From positions 4,047,139 through 4,059,497 of the forward strand of contig CP070840.1 in assembly GCA_020342025.1 (NCBI GenBank): DNA of 12,359 bases, given 5' to 3'. A program made the translations under genes and the position numbers. Source of the stretch: Deltaproteobacteria bacterium (GTDB taxonomy: Bacteria > Desulfobacterota > DSM-4660 > Desulfatiglandales > HGW-15). Shown here one piece after another: positions 6,182 through 12,296 of the stretch (positions are counted from its first letter, which is position 1; the number at the start of each line of letters is the position of its first letter). The notes beneath the pieces are model-generated. The model saw nothing but the letters and a program-made list of their open reading frames with translations, had not been told where the DNA came from and did no database searches.

Positions 6182-6772
6182 ATGAACCCCAGAAGACTGT
6201 GTTTCGCGGCCGTCATTTTTCTCCTGCTTTTATCATGGCCCTTTTTTTTGTGGGCACACAAGGTAAGTATCTATGCATGGGTAGAAGGGGACCGGGTTTT
6301 TACAGAGAGTTTCTTGTCAAGTGGTCATAGGGCCGCCCATTCTCAGATAGAGGTGTTTGACAAGCATGGGAAAAAGCTGCTTACTGGTAAAACGGACAAC
6401 CAGGGAATGTTTTCCTTCAAGTGGCCCCAAAACTCAGATCTGAAAATTGTGCTACGTGCCCCTGCAGGGCATCGGGCAGAATTCAACTTAAAAGCGGGGG
6501 AGATACCCCTTGAGGGGGATCGTCCAGGAGGAGGGCACGCCGAAAAGGATCCCTCCATTGTGGGTGTCCCCTGCATAGGCGAAGAGGAGATTCAAACAGT
6601 CGTTGAAAAGGTTTTGGATGAAAAACTGCGGCCATTGCAGAAAAGGCTGGCGGCGTATGAGAAAAGGGGACCCGGCATTACGGAGGTCTTTGGTGGCATC
6701 GGATATATCATAGGCTTGATGGGTGTGGCCTTATACTTCAGCCGTCGGAAAAAGGCCCAGACCAAGGGGTAA
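6182..6772 (+). CDS. CbiL/NikL-like exported accessory protein of a Co/Ni ECF transporter
   Basis: A 196-residue protein with a signal peptide or first membrane span (about residues 5-25, cleavage likely after LWA, which would leave His-Lys at the mature N-terminus). An extracytoplasmic beta-rich region (27-105: VSIYAWVEGDRVF, QIEVFDKHGKKLLTGKTDNQGMFSFKWP) resembles carboxypeptidase-regulatory-like folds. A helical stretch (133-162) leads to a C-terminal transmembrane helix (169-186, VFGGIGYIIGLMGVALYF) and a basic tail. This two-span layout is that of the NikL/CbiL accessory subunits of nickel and cobalt ECF transporters; here the assignment rests on layout, the GxGYIxG segment and the adjacent CbiQ/CbiO. 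The start is ATG 6182 because AGGAGG (6171-6176) is 5 nt upstream; TTG 6146 and ATG 6161 are poorer. Ni versus Co cannot be decided. Confidence 0.75.
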   Translation: MNPRRLCFAAVIFLLLLSWPFFLWAHKVSIYAWVEGDRVFTESFLSSGHRAAHSQIEVFDKHGKKLLTGKTDNQGMFSFKWPQNSDLKIVLRAPAGHRAEFNLKAGEIPLEGDRPGGGHAEKDPSIVGVPCIGEEEIQTVVEKVLDEKLRPLQKRLAAYEKRGPGITEVFGGIGYIIGLMGVALYFSRRKKAQTKG

Positions 6773-6821
6773 GGGTGAGGAAAAAGGCGTTTATGCGGAA
6801 GGAATAGAGGAGCGCTGTCAG

Positions 6822-7583
6822 GTGATAGAAGAGAGCTTTTTCCATGGCGATTCGGTGATTCACCGCCTTGATCCCAGGGTCAGAACGGTGTTTGCAGGCG
6901 TATTTTCCATGGTGGTGGCCACATCTGATCGATTTGTGGCCCTGGTGCCTGCCATTATTATCGCTGTCTCCTTTCTCCTCCTGGCCAGGCTTTCATTTAG
7001 AAGAGTCATCCCGCGTCTTCTTATGGTGAATGGCCTGATCCTACTTCTCTGGTTCTTTCTCCCATTCACCTCAGTAGGTGAACCGTTGTTCACCGTTGGA
7101 CCCCTGAAAGGCACAATGGAGGGCATTATCCATTCCACCACCATAACCATAAAGTCCAATACGATTGTCATGACCTTGATGGCTTTTGTGGCCACTATGC
7201 CCATATTCACCTTGGGAAGGGCTATGCGATCTCTCCACATGCCCCACAAGATCGTTCACCTGATTTCATTTGCTTATCGCTATATCCATGTCATTCATAC
7301 GGAATACGGCCGGCTGATGAATGCCATGAAGATAAGAGGCTTTTGCCCCAAGAATAATCTCCACACGTATAGGACGTATGCCTATCTCGTCGGCATGTTG
7401 CTTGTGAAAAGCTATGACCGGGCCAGGAGAGTTCAGGCCGCCATGCTCTGCCGGGGATTCACTGGACGCTTCTATGACCTTGGGGAGTTCTTCCCGAAGA
7501 CCTTTGATCGGGTTGCCCTGGGGTTACTCTTTTTGGTTGCGGGCTGTATCGGTGTATTGCAGTGGACAAGAATAATCTACTGA
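6822..7583 (+). CDS. cbiQ: Cobalt/nickel ECF transporter transmembrane subunit CbiQ (EcfT)
   Basis: The coupling membrane protein of a group I ECF transporter, linking the ATPase to the substrate-binding subunit. From GTG 6822 the product is 253 residues, the normal length, beginning IEESFFHGDSVIHRLDPRV as in the family. GAGGAG (6807-6812) lies 9 nt upstream. The open frame continues upstream to a GTG at 6723 inside the previous gene, but that extension is not CbiQ-like. Hydrophobic segments lie at about 22-35, 38-56, 66-82, 112-130 and 230-247. Two Ala-x-x-x-Arg-Gly coupling motifs, AMKIRG (168-173) and AMLCRG (207-212), are the EcfT helices that contact the ATPases. The 3' end overlaps cbiO by 22 nt. 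No CbiM gene precedes it. Confidence 0.92.
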   Translation: MIEESFFHGDSVIHRLDPRVRTVFAGVFSMVVATSDRFVALVPAIIIAVSFLLLARLSFRRVIPRLLMVNGLILLLWFFLPFTSVGEPLFTVGPLKGTMEGIIHSTTITIKSNTIVMTLMAFVATMPIFTLGRAMRSLHMPHKIVHLISFAYRYIHVIHTEYGRLMNAMKIRGFCPKNNLHTYRTYAYLVGMLLVKSYDRARRVQAAMLCRGFTGRFYDLGEFFPKTFDRVALGLLFLVAGCIGVLQWTRIIY

Positions 7584-8326
7584 TCAGATTGGAGAATGTC
7601 TCTTACGCCTATCCGGGCGGGAGGATCGTCTTGAAGGATCTCTTTTTTGAACTCAGGGACAAAGAGAGGATCGGTCTTATTGGGCCCAATGGCAGCGGAA
7701 AGACCACGCTGTTTCATGTGATCATGGGGCTCCTGAGGCCCTTGTCCGGAAAAATCGAAATTTTTGGACACCCGGTCAGAGATGAAAAGGATTTCAGGCC
7801 CGTGAGGCAACGGATAGGTCTCCTGTTTCAAGATGCTGATGACCAACTCTTTAGCCCAACAGTATTGGAGGACGTGGCCTTTGGGCCCTTAAACCAGGGA
7901 AAGTCGGTGGAGGAGGCAAAGGACATAGCAAGCGAAACCCTCATATCCTTAGGGCTAAAGGGGTTCGAAAGCAGAATCACCCACAAACTGTCAGGGGGTG
8001 AAAAGAAACTGGTCTCTCTTGCCACAGTGCTGGCCATGAGGCCCAAAGTGCTGCTTTTGGATGAGCCTACCACAGGCCTCGATTCCGAAACCACGGAAAG
8101 AATCATAGGCATTCTTAAGTATATTGAGATCTCCTATGTCTTTATATCCCACAACATGGATTTTATTGCCCAGACCACCGACAAGATCTACGGCATGGTG
8201 GATGGTCAGATCTTTCTTGAAGAGGAGAAGGTTCCTCATACCCATGCGCATGCCCACGGCTATGGCAAATTCCCCCATACCCACTCTAACCGCCATAACG
8301 CTCCCCCAGATCCCGAGAAGTCATAG
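7562..8326 (+). CDS. cbiO: Cobalt/nickel ECF transporter ATP-binding protein CbiO, with His-rich tail
   Basis: The ATPase that energises cobalt or nickel uptake with CbiQ at the inner membrane. It has 254 residues from GTG 7562, which overlaps the cbiQ end. Motifs: Walker A GPNGSGKTT (41-49), Gln90 in LLFQDADDQLF (the DDQLF segment is typical of CbiO/EcfA), signature LSGGE (143-147), Walker B VLLLDEP (163-169), switch His197 in FISHNMD. After the ATPase domain the C-terminus is His-rich: His226, 228, 230, 232, 239, 241 and 245, a probable Ni/Co-binding tail. Only one ATPase gene is present; group I ECF systems commonly use a CbiO homodimer. The metal cannot be fixed from sequence. Confidence 0.95.
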   Translation: MDKNNLLIRLENVSYAYPGGRIVLKDLFFELRDKERIGLIGPNGSGKTTLFHVIMGLLRPLSGKIEIFGHPVRDEKDFRPVRQRIGLLFQDADDQLFSPTVLEDVAFGPLNQGKSVEEAKDIASETLISLGLKGFESRITHKLSGGEKKLVSLATVLAMRPKVLLLDEPTTGLDSETTERIIGILKYIEISYVFISHNMDFIAQTTDKIYGMVDGQIFLEEEKVPHTHAHAHGYGKFPHTHSNRHNAPPDPEKS

Positions 8327-8353
8327 ATTTCCCCCCAAATGCGGAGAACTTTC

Positions 8354-8382
8354 TTGACAGGGCGGCCGCCTCTATTTATATT
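8354..8382 (+). promoter_or_regulatory. Strong sigma-70 promoter upstream of the FeoB-associated protein gene
   Basis: Perfect TTGACA (8354-8359), 17-nt spacer, TATATT (8377-8382). The spacer begins with a perfect 10-bp palindrome, GGCGGCCGCC (8361-8370). An A/T-rich imperfect dyad around CAATTG (8385-8399) covers the predicted start point near 8389. Both are candidate operator positions; neither matches a classic Fur box well. Confidence 0.65.
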
Positions 8383-8420
8383 GGTATTCAATTGCAATAA
8401 GGGGCAGGGGTGGAAAAAAG

Positions 8421-8612
8421 ATGGTTCAGAACATCATTGTAGGGGTCATTTTAGTGGTCGCAATTTTCTTTACCTCCCGACGCGTTTACAGAATTTTCTC
8501 TAACAGGAAGGTCAAATGCGGGTGCGTGGCAGAAGAGGACTGCTCGTCCTGTTCCGTCCCACGCAAGGTGAAAGAGGGTGGCTTAGGGAGCAGCTCCGAT
8601 TCTACCCCCTGA
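8421..8612 (+). CDS. FeoB-associated Cys-rich membrane protein
   Basis: A 63-residue protein with one N-terminal transmembrane helix (about 4-18, NIIVGVILVVAIFFT), a basic stretch (RRVYRIFSNRKVK) and four cysteines in CxCx5CxxC spacing (Cys33, 35, 41, 44), then a polar tail. This is the pattern of the small FeoB-associated (FeoC-replacing) proteins found beside feoAB in anaerobes. Their exact role is unproven; metal binding at the cytoplasmic face is the usual suggestion. The ATG at 8421 follows GGGGTGG (8406-8412) and a strong promoter. Unusually for a Feo partner it lies upstream of feoA and is separated from it by a 271-bp region containing a REP-like hairpin, so it may be transcribed independently. 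Confidence 0.8.
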   Translation: MVQNIIVGVILVVAIFFTSRRVYRIFSNRKVKCGCVAEEDCSSCSVPRKVKEGGLGSSSDSTP

Positions 8613-8656
8613 TTATGAGCATCGTATCTCATTGATCCACAATCAAGGCATCGTCG

Positions 8657-8693
8657 GCCATTCGACAGGCCGTTGGTGAACCTGTCGAACGGC
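8657..8693. repeat. REP-like inverted repeat (TTCGACAGG type)
   Basis: TTCGACAGG (8661-8669) and CCTGTCGAA (8681-8689) form a perfect 9-bp stem around an 11-nt loop; GCC (8657-8659) and GGC (8691-8693) extend it past one mismatch. The TTCGAC/GTCGAA core recurs in the repeat block behind greA (12110-12183). No T-tract follows, so it is more likely a dispersed extragenic repeat than an intrinsic terminator. Confidence 0.6.
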
Positions 8694-8862
8694 ATCTACT
8701 ATCTTGCTGGTGATCAGGAATACTCCATAAGCTGCTGATTTCAGTCTTGATAACTATATTAGATGGTGTGTTTGGGTATCTCCTTGTGCAAGGGTATTTA
8801 CCCACAGGCGGAGAACCCGGATCCGCGCCATCGAAGGGCTCGATCTTTCATAGTCCTTTTCT

Positions 8863-8880
8863 GAATAGGAGCCCCTATTC
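8863..8880 (+). promoter_or_regulatory. Hairpin covering the feoA Shine-Dalgarno sequence
   Basis: GAATAGG (8863-8869) pairs perfectly with CCTATTC (8874-8880) around a 4-nt loop (AGCC). The only good Shine-Dalgarno match, AGGAG (8867-8871), lies in the stem and loop. The hairpin ends 3 nt before the feoA ATG at 8884. Confidence 0.5.
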
Positions 8881-8883
8881 CAC

Positions 8884-9129
8884 ATGAAAAAAATCATAAC
8901 GATGCGAGAGATGACCAATAATCAGGGCGGTGTGATTAAGCGCGTATCCACAGGCGGAGATATGGGGAGGAGAATACGAGAGATGGGATTGGTTCCTAAC
9001 ACATATATCCAGATTCAAGGTCGAGCCCCCCTCAGGGACCCTGTTGCCATAAAAATAAGAGATTTCATCCTTACATTAAGGAACAATGAAGCCGATCATA
9101 TCCTGGTCGAGGTGGATGAACCCGAATAG
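8884..9129 (+). CDS. feoA: Ferrous iron transport protein FeoA
   Basis: A small cytoplasmic SH3-like protein that supports FeoB-mediated Fe(II) uptake. Its 81 residues are typical. The diagnostic segment is GGDMGRRIREMGLVPNTYIQIQGRAPLRDPVAIKIRDFILTLR (24-66), the family core of G-rrlreMGl-pG followed by an SH3-like barrel with the P-v-i-i---ialr strand. The stop codon TAG is directly followed by the feoB GTG with no spacer, indicating translational coupling. The start at 8884 is assumed; ATG 8902 (Met7) is an alternative that would lie clear of the upstream hairpin. Confidence 0.93.
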   Translation: MKKIITMREMTNNQGGVIKRVSTGGDMGRRIREMGLVPNTYIQIQGRAPLRDPVAIKIRDFILTLRNNEADHILVEVDEPE

Positions 9130-11517
9130 GTGGACATATTGAAGCGCAAGATCACCATTGCCCTCTCTGGAAACCCCAATTCTGGCAAGACGACCGTATT
9201 TAATGCCATCACTGGGGCAAGGCAACATATTGCCAATTATCCTGGTGTCACAGTGGAGAAAAAATATGGGAAAATTAAACACCAGGGCTATGACATTGAG
9301 GTGGTTGACCTTCCCGGGACCTATTCTCTAACGGCCTATTCCCTGGAGGAGATTGTGGCCAGGGATTTTCTGGTCAACGAGAAACCGGATGTGGTGGTGG
9401 ATATTGTGGATGCCTCCAACCTGGATAGGAATCTCTATCTTGCCGTCCAGTTTAAGGAGTTGGGGGTACCGTTGATTATTGCCCTGAATATGGTTGATGT
9501 GGCAAAGGCAAGAGGGATAATGGTGGACCAGGAAACCCTGTCCACTCTGCTCGGCATCCCTGTTGTTCCCACGGTGGCAAGATCAAACAAGGGCATTTAT
9601 GAGCTTCTGGATAAGGCCATTGAAGTGGCATTGAACGGACAGGAATGGCGTCCGGTAATCATCTCCTACGGGACCGATATCGACCAGGGCCTAAATGAGA
9701 TCGAAGATATCATAAAAGGGACGGATACCTATGACAAAAGATACCATCCCAGGTGGCTGGCCCTTAAGTGCATGGAGAAGGACACGCAGATCGTGGAGTT
9801 GATTAGGGGTGATCATGAGATAAGCTCGGCGGTGGAGGCTATCTGCAATAAGACATCAAAACATATCATGGACACCCTGGAGGAAGAGCCTGAGGGGATT
9901 ATCGCTGAGCACCGCTATGGGCACATAGCCGGTATCACTAAAAGGGCTGTAAAAAGGAGGATTGAATCCCGCCTTAATGTTTCAGACAGGATAGACAAGG
10001 TCTTAACCAATCGCATTATTGGGCCGCTGGTCATGTTGGCCATCCTTTACGGCATCTATGAATTCACTTTCTGGGTCAGTGAGGGCCCCTTAGGTTGGCT
10101 GGAGGTTTTTTTTGGATGGTTAAAGGGAATGGTCTCTCACACCATTCCGGCAGGCATTCTTTACTCCCTGATCGTTTCAGGAATCATCGATGGTGTGGGC
10201 GGTATTCTTGGCTTCATCCCCCTCATCATGTTCATGTTTTTTGCCATCGCCATCATGGAGGACTCGGGTTACATGGCAAGGGTAGCCTACATGCTGGACA
10301 GACTCCTTCGCTGGTTCGGGCTACATGGCAATTCTGTGATGGCCCTTATTGTCAGCGGGGGGATTGCGGGTGGTTGCGCTGTACCCGGCGTCATGGCGAC
10401 GAGGACCCTGAGAGATCCAAAGGAGAGAATTGCCACCCTGCTGGTGGTACCCTTTATGAACTGCGGAGCCAAATTGCCCGTCTTTGCCATGCTCATCGCA
10501 GCCTTCTTTGTAAAAAACGAGGCGAGAATGATGTTCATCTTTACCCTTCTTGCCTGGTCTTTCGCCCTGTTCGCTGCAAAAATCATTCGATCTACCGTTC
10601 TCAAAGGGCCGAAAACACCCTTTGTCATGGAACTTCCACCCTACCGGCTTCCGACCCTCAAGGGGCTAATCATACACACCTGGGAGAGAACGTGGCAGTT
10701 TATAAAAAGGGCAGGCACGTTCATCCTCGGGATGTCCATCCTTTTGTGGGCCATGATGACCTTTCCCGGCTTGTCTGAAAAGCAGACGAAGGCCTACGAG
10801 GAGCAGCGGGTCGGCCTGAGGAATGCCTTTCTAGCCCTGCCTGAGGTCAAAACCATGATCAAGGATGAAAAGGGTCTTGAAGATCTTGATGAACTGGCCA
10901 ATTCCTATAGCCAAACCATGAGGGAAGAGGGAACAACCACAGAAATGTTCGAGAAAAACCCATTATTCCCCCTCGTCAAAGGCATATTTTCTGAGACGGA
11001 CGCCCAGAAAGAGGGTGAGGAGAACCACTTGATCCCGATGAAGGTGGCCTCCGCCTATCTTCGCTATAAGGAAGAATTGGCCCAGATTGACGGCCAGCAA
11101 AACCAGGCCACATTAAAAGGGACTATAGCTGGCAGAGTCGGTCAAATCCTAGAGCGTATCACTTTTGCAGTGGGCTTTGACTACAGAACAAATATTGCTC
11201 TCATAGGGGGTTTTGCCGCCAAGGAGGTGGTGGTTTCCACCCTAGGCACCGCATATTCTTTAGGTGAGGTGGAACCTGAACAGAGCCGTTCCATTTCTGA
11301 GAAGATGAGAGAGGATCCTCAATGGAATCCGCTTGTGGCTTTTACGCTCATTCTTTTCACCATGCTCTATGTCCCCTGTATGGCGACCGTCATCAGTATC
11401 AAGAAAGAGAGCTCTTGGAGGTGGGCCGGTTTTTCAGTGGCCTTCAATTTGATCGCGGCATACCTGGTTTGCCTTTTGGTCTACCAGGTCGGTTCGGCCA
11501 TCGGATTAGGAGGGTAG
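9130..11517 (+). CDS. feoB: Fe(II) transporter GTPase FeoB
   Basis: Inner-membrane Fe(II) transporter with an N-terminal G-protein domain; the 795 residues are a normal full length. G motifs: G1 GNPNSGKT (14-21), G2 Thr41 in PGVTVE, G3 DLPG (60-63), G4 NMVD (120-123) and G5-like VARS (149-152). The helical GDI domain spans about 180-275. The membrane domain begins near 296 with Gate motifs GGCAVPGVMATRTLRDP (414-430, Cys416) and VPFMNCGAKLPVFAML (440-455, Cys445). A second Gate region contains GFAAKEVVVSTLGT (694-707) and YVPCMATV (747-754, Cys750). A hydrophilic segment of about 120 residues (549-668) is inserted between membrane helices. The start is GTG 9130, directly after the feoA stop. 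FeoC is absent; the Cys-rich protein upstream may substitute. Confidence 0.97.
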   Translation: MDILKRKITIALSGNPNSGKTTVFNAITGARQHIANYPGVTVEKKYGKIKHQGYDIEVVDLPGTYSLTAYSLEEIVARDFLVNEKPDVVVDIVDASNLDRNLYLAVQFKELGVPLIIALNMVDVAKARGIMVDQETLSTLLGIPVVPTVARSNKGIYELLDKAIEVALNGQEWRPVIISYGTDIDQGLNEIEDIIKGTDTYDKRYHPRWLALKCMEKDTQIVELIRGDHEISSAVEAICNKTSKHIMDTLEEEPEGIIAEHRYGHIAGITKRAVKRRIESRLNVSDRIDKVLTNRIIGPLVMLAILYGIYEFTFWVSEGPLGWLEVFFGWLKGMVSHTIPAGILYSLIVSGIIDGVGGILGFIPLIMFMFFAIAIMEDSGYMARVAYMLDRLLRWFGLHGNSVMALIVSGGIAGGCAVPGVMATRTLRDPKERIATLLVVPFMNCGAKLPVFAMLIAAFFVKNEARMMFIFTLLAWSFALFAAKIIRSTVLKGPKTPFVMELPPYRLPTLKGLIIHTWERTWQFIKRAGTFILGMSILLWAMMTFPGLSEKQTKAYEEQRVGLRNAFLALPEVKTMIKDEKGLEDLDELANSYSQTMREEGTTTEMFEKNPLFPLVKGIFSETDAQKEGEENHLIPMKVASAYLRYKEELAQIDGQQNQATLKGTIAGRVGQILERITFAVGFDYRTNIALIGGFAAKEVVVSTLGTAYSLGEVEPEQSRSISEKMREDPQWNPLVAFTLILFTMLYVPCMATVISIKKESSWRWAGFSVAFNLIAAYLVCLLVYQVGSAIGLGG

Positions 11518-11615
11518 AATTTTAGATCCAAAGATGCTAAGAGAATGGACTGTCGCGATTCAAATCAAGTCGATAAATGGGTGTTACGAAATAACAGGTT
11601 TTGAAAGGCCATAAA
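11518..11615 (+). other. feoB-greA spacer
   Basis: 98 bp with no terminator hairpin that I can see. CTGTCG and GATAAA are weak, poorly spaced promoter-like hexamers. greA could be read from feoB transcripts or have its own weak promoter here. Confidence 0.35.
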
Positions 11616-12083
11616 ATGGACAGGATTCCAATAACGAGGGAAGGGCTTGAAAAGCTGAGGGCTGAGTTGAAACACCTAGAGAGCGTGGAAAAACCGCAAA
11701 ATATTAGGGCCATAGAGGAAGCGAGGGGTCACGGCGACTTGAGTGAAAATGCCGAATATCACGCGGCCAAAGAGAGGCAGTCCTTTCTTGAAGGCAAAAT
11801 TAATGAACTTAAGGCCATTATCGGAAGATCAGAGGTTCTGGAGGTGGAAAGCGGTCCAGCAGAGCGGATCGTCTTTGGGAGAACTGTACGCCTGTATAAT
11901 CTTCAGACTGACGAAGAGATAGCGTATCAACTCCTTGGTCCGTATGAATCTGATCCTGAGAATGGGAAGATATCGGTCACTTCCCCACTGGGCCAGGCCC
12001 TGATTGGTAAAGAGGCAGGAGATGAGATCAGTGTCACAACGCCAGGAGGCGTTCAAGAGTTTGAGATTCTGGAAATCCGTTGA
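11616..12083 (+). CDS. greA: Transcription elongation factor GreA
   Basis: Rescues backtracked RNA polymerase by stimulating cleavage of the transcript 3' end through the secondary channel. From ATG 11616 the protein has 155 residues; AAAGG (11604-11608) is 7 nt upstream, and the in-frame TTG at 11601 overlaps that site and is rejected. The N-terminal antiparallel coiled coil (about 1-75) carries the tip motif ARGHGDLSENAEYHAAKERQ (36-55), with the catalytic-tip acids Asp41 and Glu44 at their usual positions. The FKBP-like C-terminal domain (about 80-155) includes YQLLGPYESDPENGKISVTSPLGQALIGKEAGDEI. Nothing links it functionally to feoB. The stop codon coincides with the left end of a repeat element. 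Confidence 0.97.
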   Translation: MDRIPITREGLEKLRAELKHLESVEKPQNIRAIEEARGHGDLSENAEYHAAKERQSFLEGKINELKAIIGRSEVLEVESGPAERIVFGRTVRLYNLQTDEEIAYQLLGPYESDPENGKISVTSPLGQALIGKEAGDEISVTTPGGVQEFEILEIR

Positions 12084-12296
12084 GGCTGTCGGAAAACGTC
12101 CATCTGCCGTTCGACAAGCTCAGGGCCCTGAGCAAAGTCGACCCTTCGACATGGCTCAGGGTCGATGTTGAGCAAGGTCGAAGCATCGAAGGGCTGCGTT
12201 ATCCTCATCCCTCGTCACTGCGGCGTACTTCTATGTACGCCTCGTTCCTCGGGATGTCGTCCCGCCCAGGCGGGATGGGCATTTTCAGACCACCTC
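12082..12296. repeat. Composite inverted-repeat (MITE/REP-like) element behind greA
   Basis: A non-coding block of about 215 bp. Imperfect terminal inverted repeats at 12082-12108 and 12269-12296 match at 18 of the outer 23 positions; GAAAAnGnCCATC is the best part. Inside are: the palindrome GCTCAGGGCCCTGAGC (12118-12133); a stem of CTTCGAC/GTCGAAG (12144-12150, 12177-12183) with inner GCTCA/TGAGC (12154-12158, 12169-12173); a stem GGCGTAC/GTACGCC (12222-12228, 12235-12241) flanked by CATCCC/GGGATG (12206-12211, 12251-12256); and CCCGCC/GGCGGG (12261-12266, 12269-12274). It encodes no transposase, so mobilisation would have to be in trans. The left end overlaps the last two bases of the greA stop codon. 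Confidence 0.65.

Larger units (their letters stand above)
8613..8883 (+). other. Non-coding region between the Cys-rich protein and feoA
   Basis: 271 bp without a convincing gene. It holds a REP-like inverted repeat near its left end and a hairpin over the feoA ribosome binding site at its right end. A TATATT at 8755-8760 could be a -10 element, but no good -35 accompanies it. No classic Fur box is seen. Confidence 0.5.

Noticed and set aside
6723..6821. Upstream GTG start for CbiQ overlapping the CbiL-like gene
   Set aside because: The extension is basic and out of character for CbiQ; GTG 6822 has GAGGAG at good spacing and gives the family N-terminus.
8802..8960. 13-nt direct repeat CCACAGGCGGAGA upstream of feoA and inside feoA
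   Set aside because: About one exact 13-mer pair is expected by chance in a window this long, and the surrounding sequence is not similar, so a duplication is not supported.
10095..10778. 227-codon open frame in another frame of feoB
   Set aside because: The protein is rich in His, Cys, Arg and Trp with no domain pattern, typical of an out-of-frame reading of a membrane-protein gene; FeoB continues unbroken through it.
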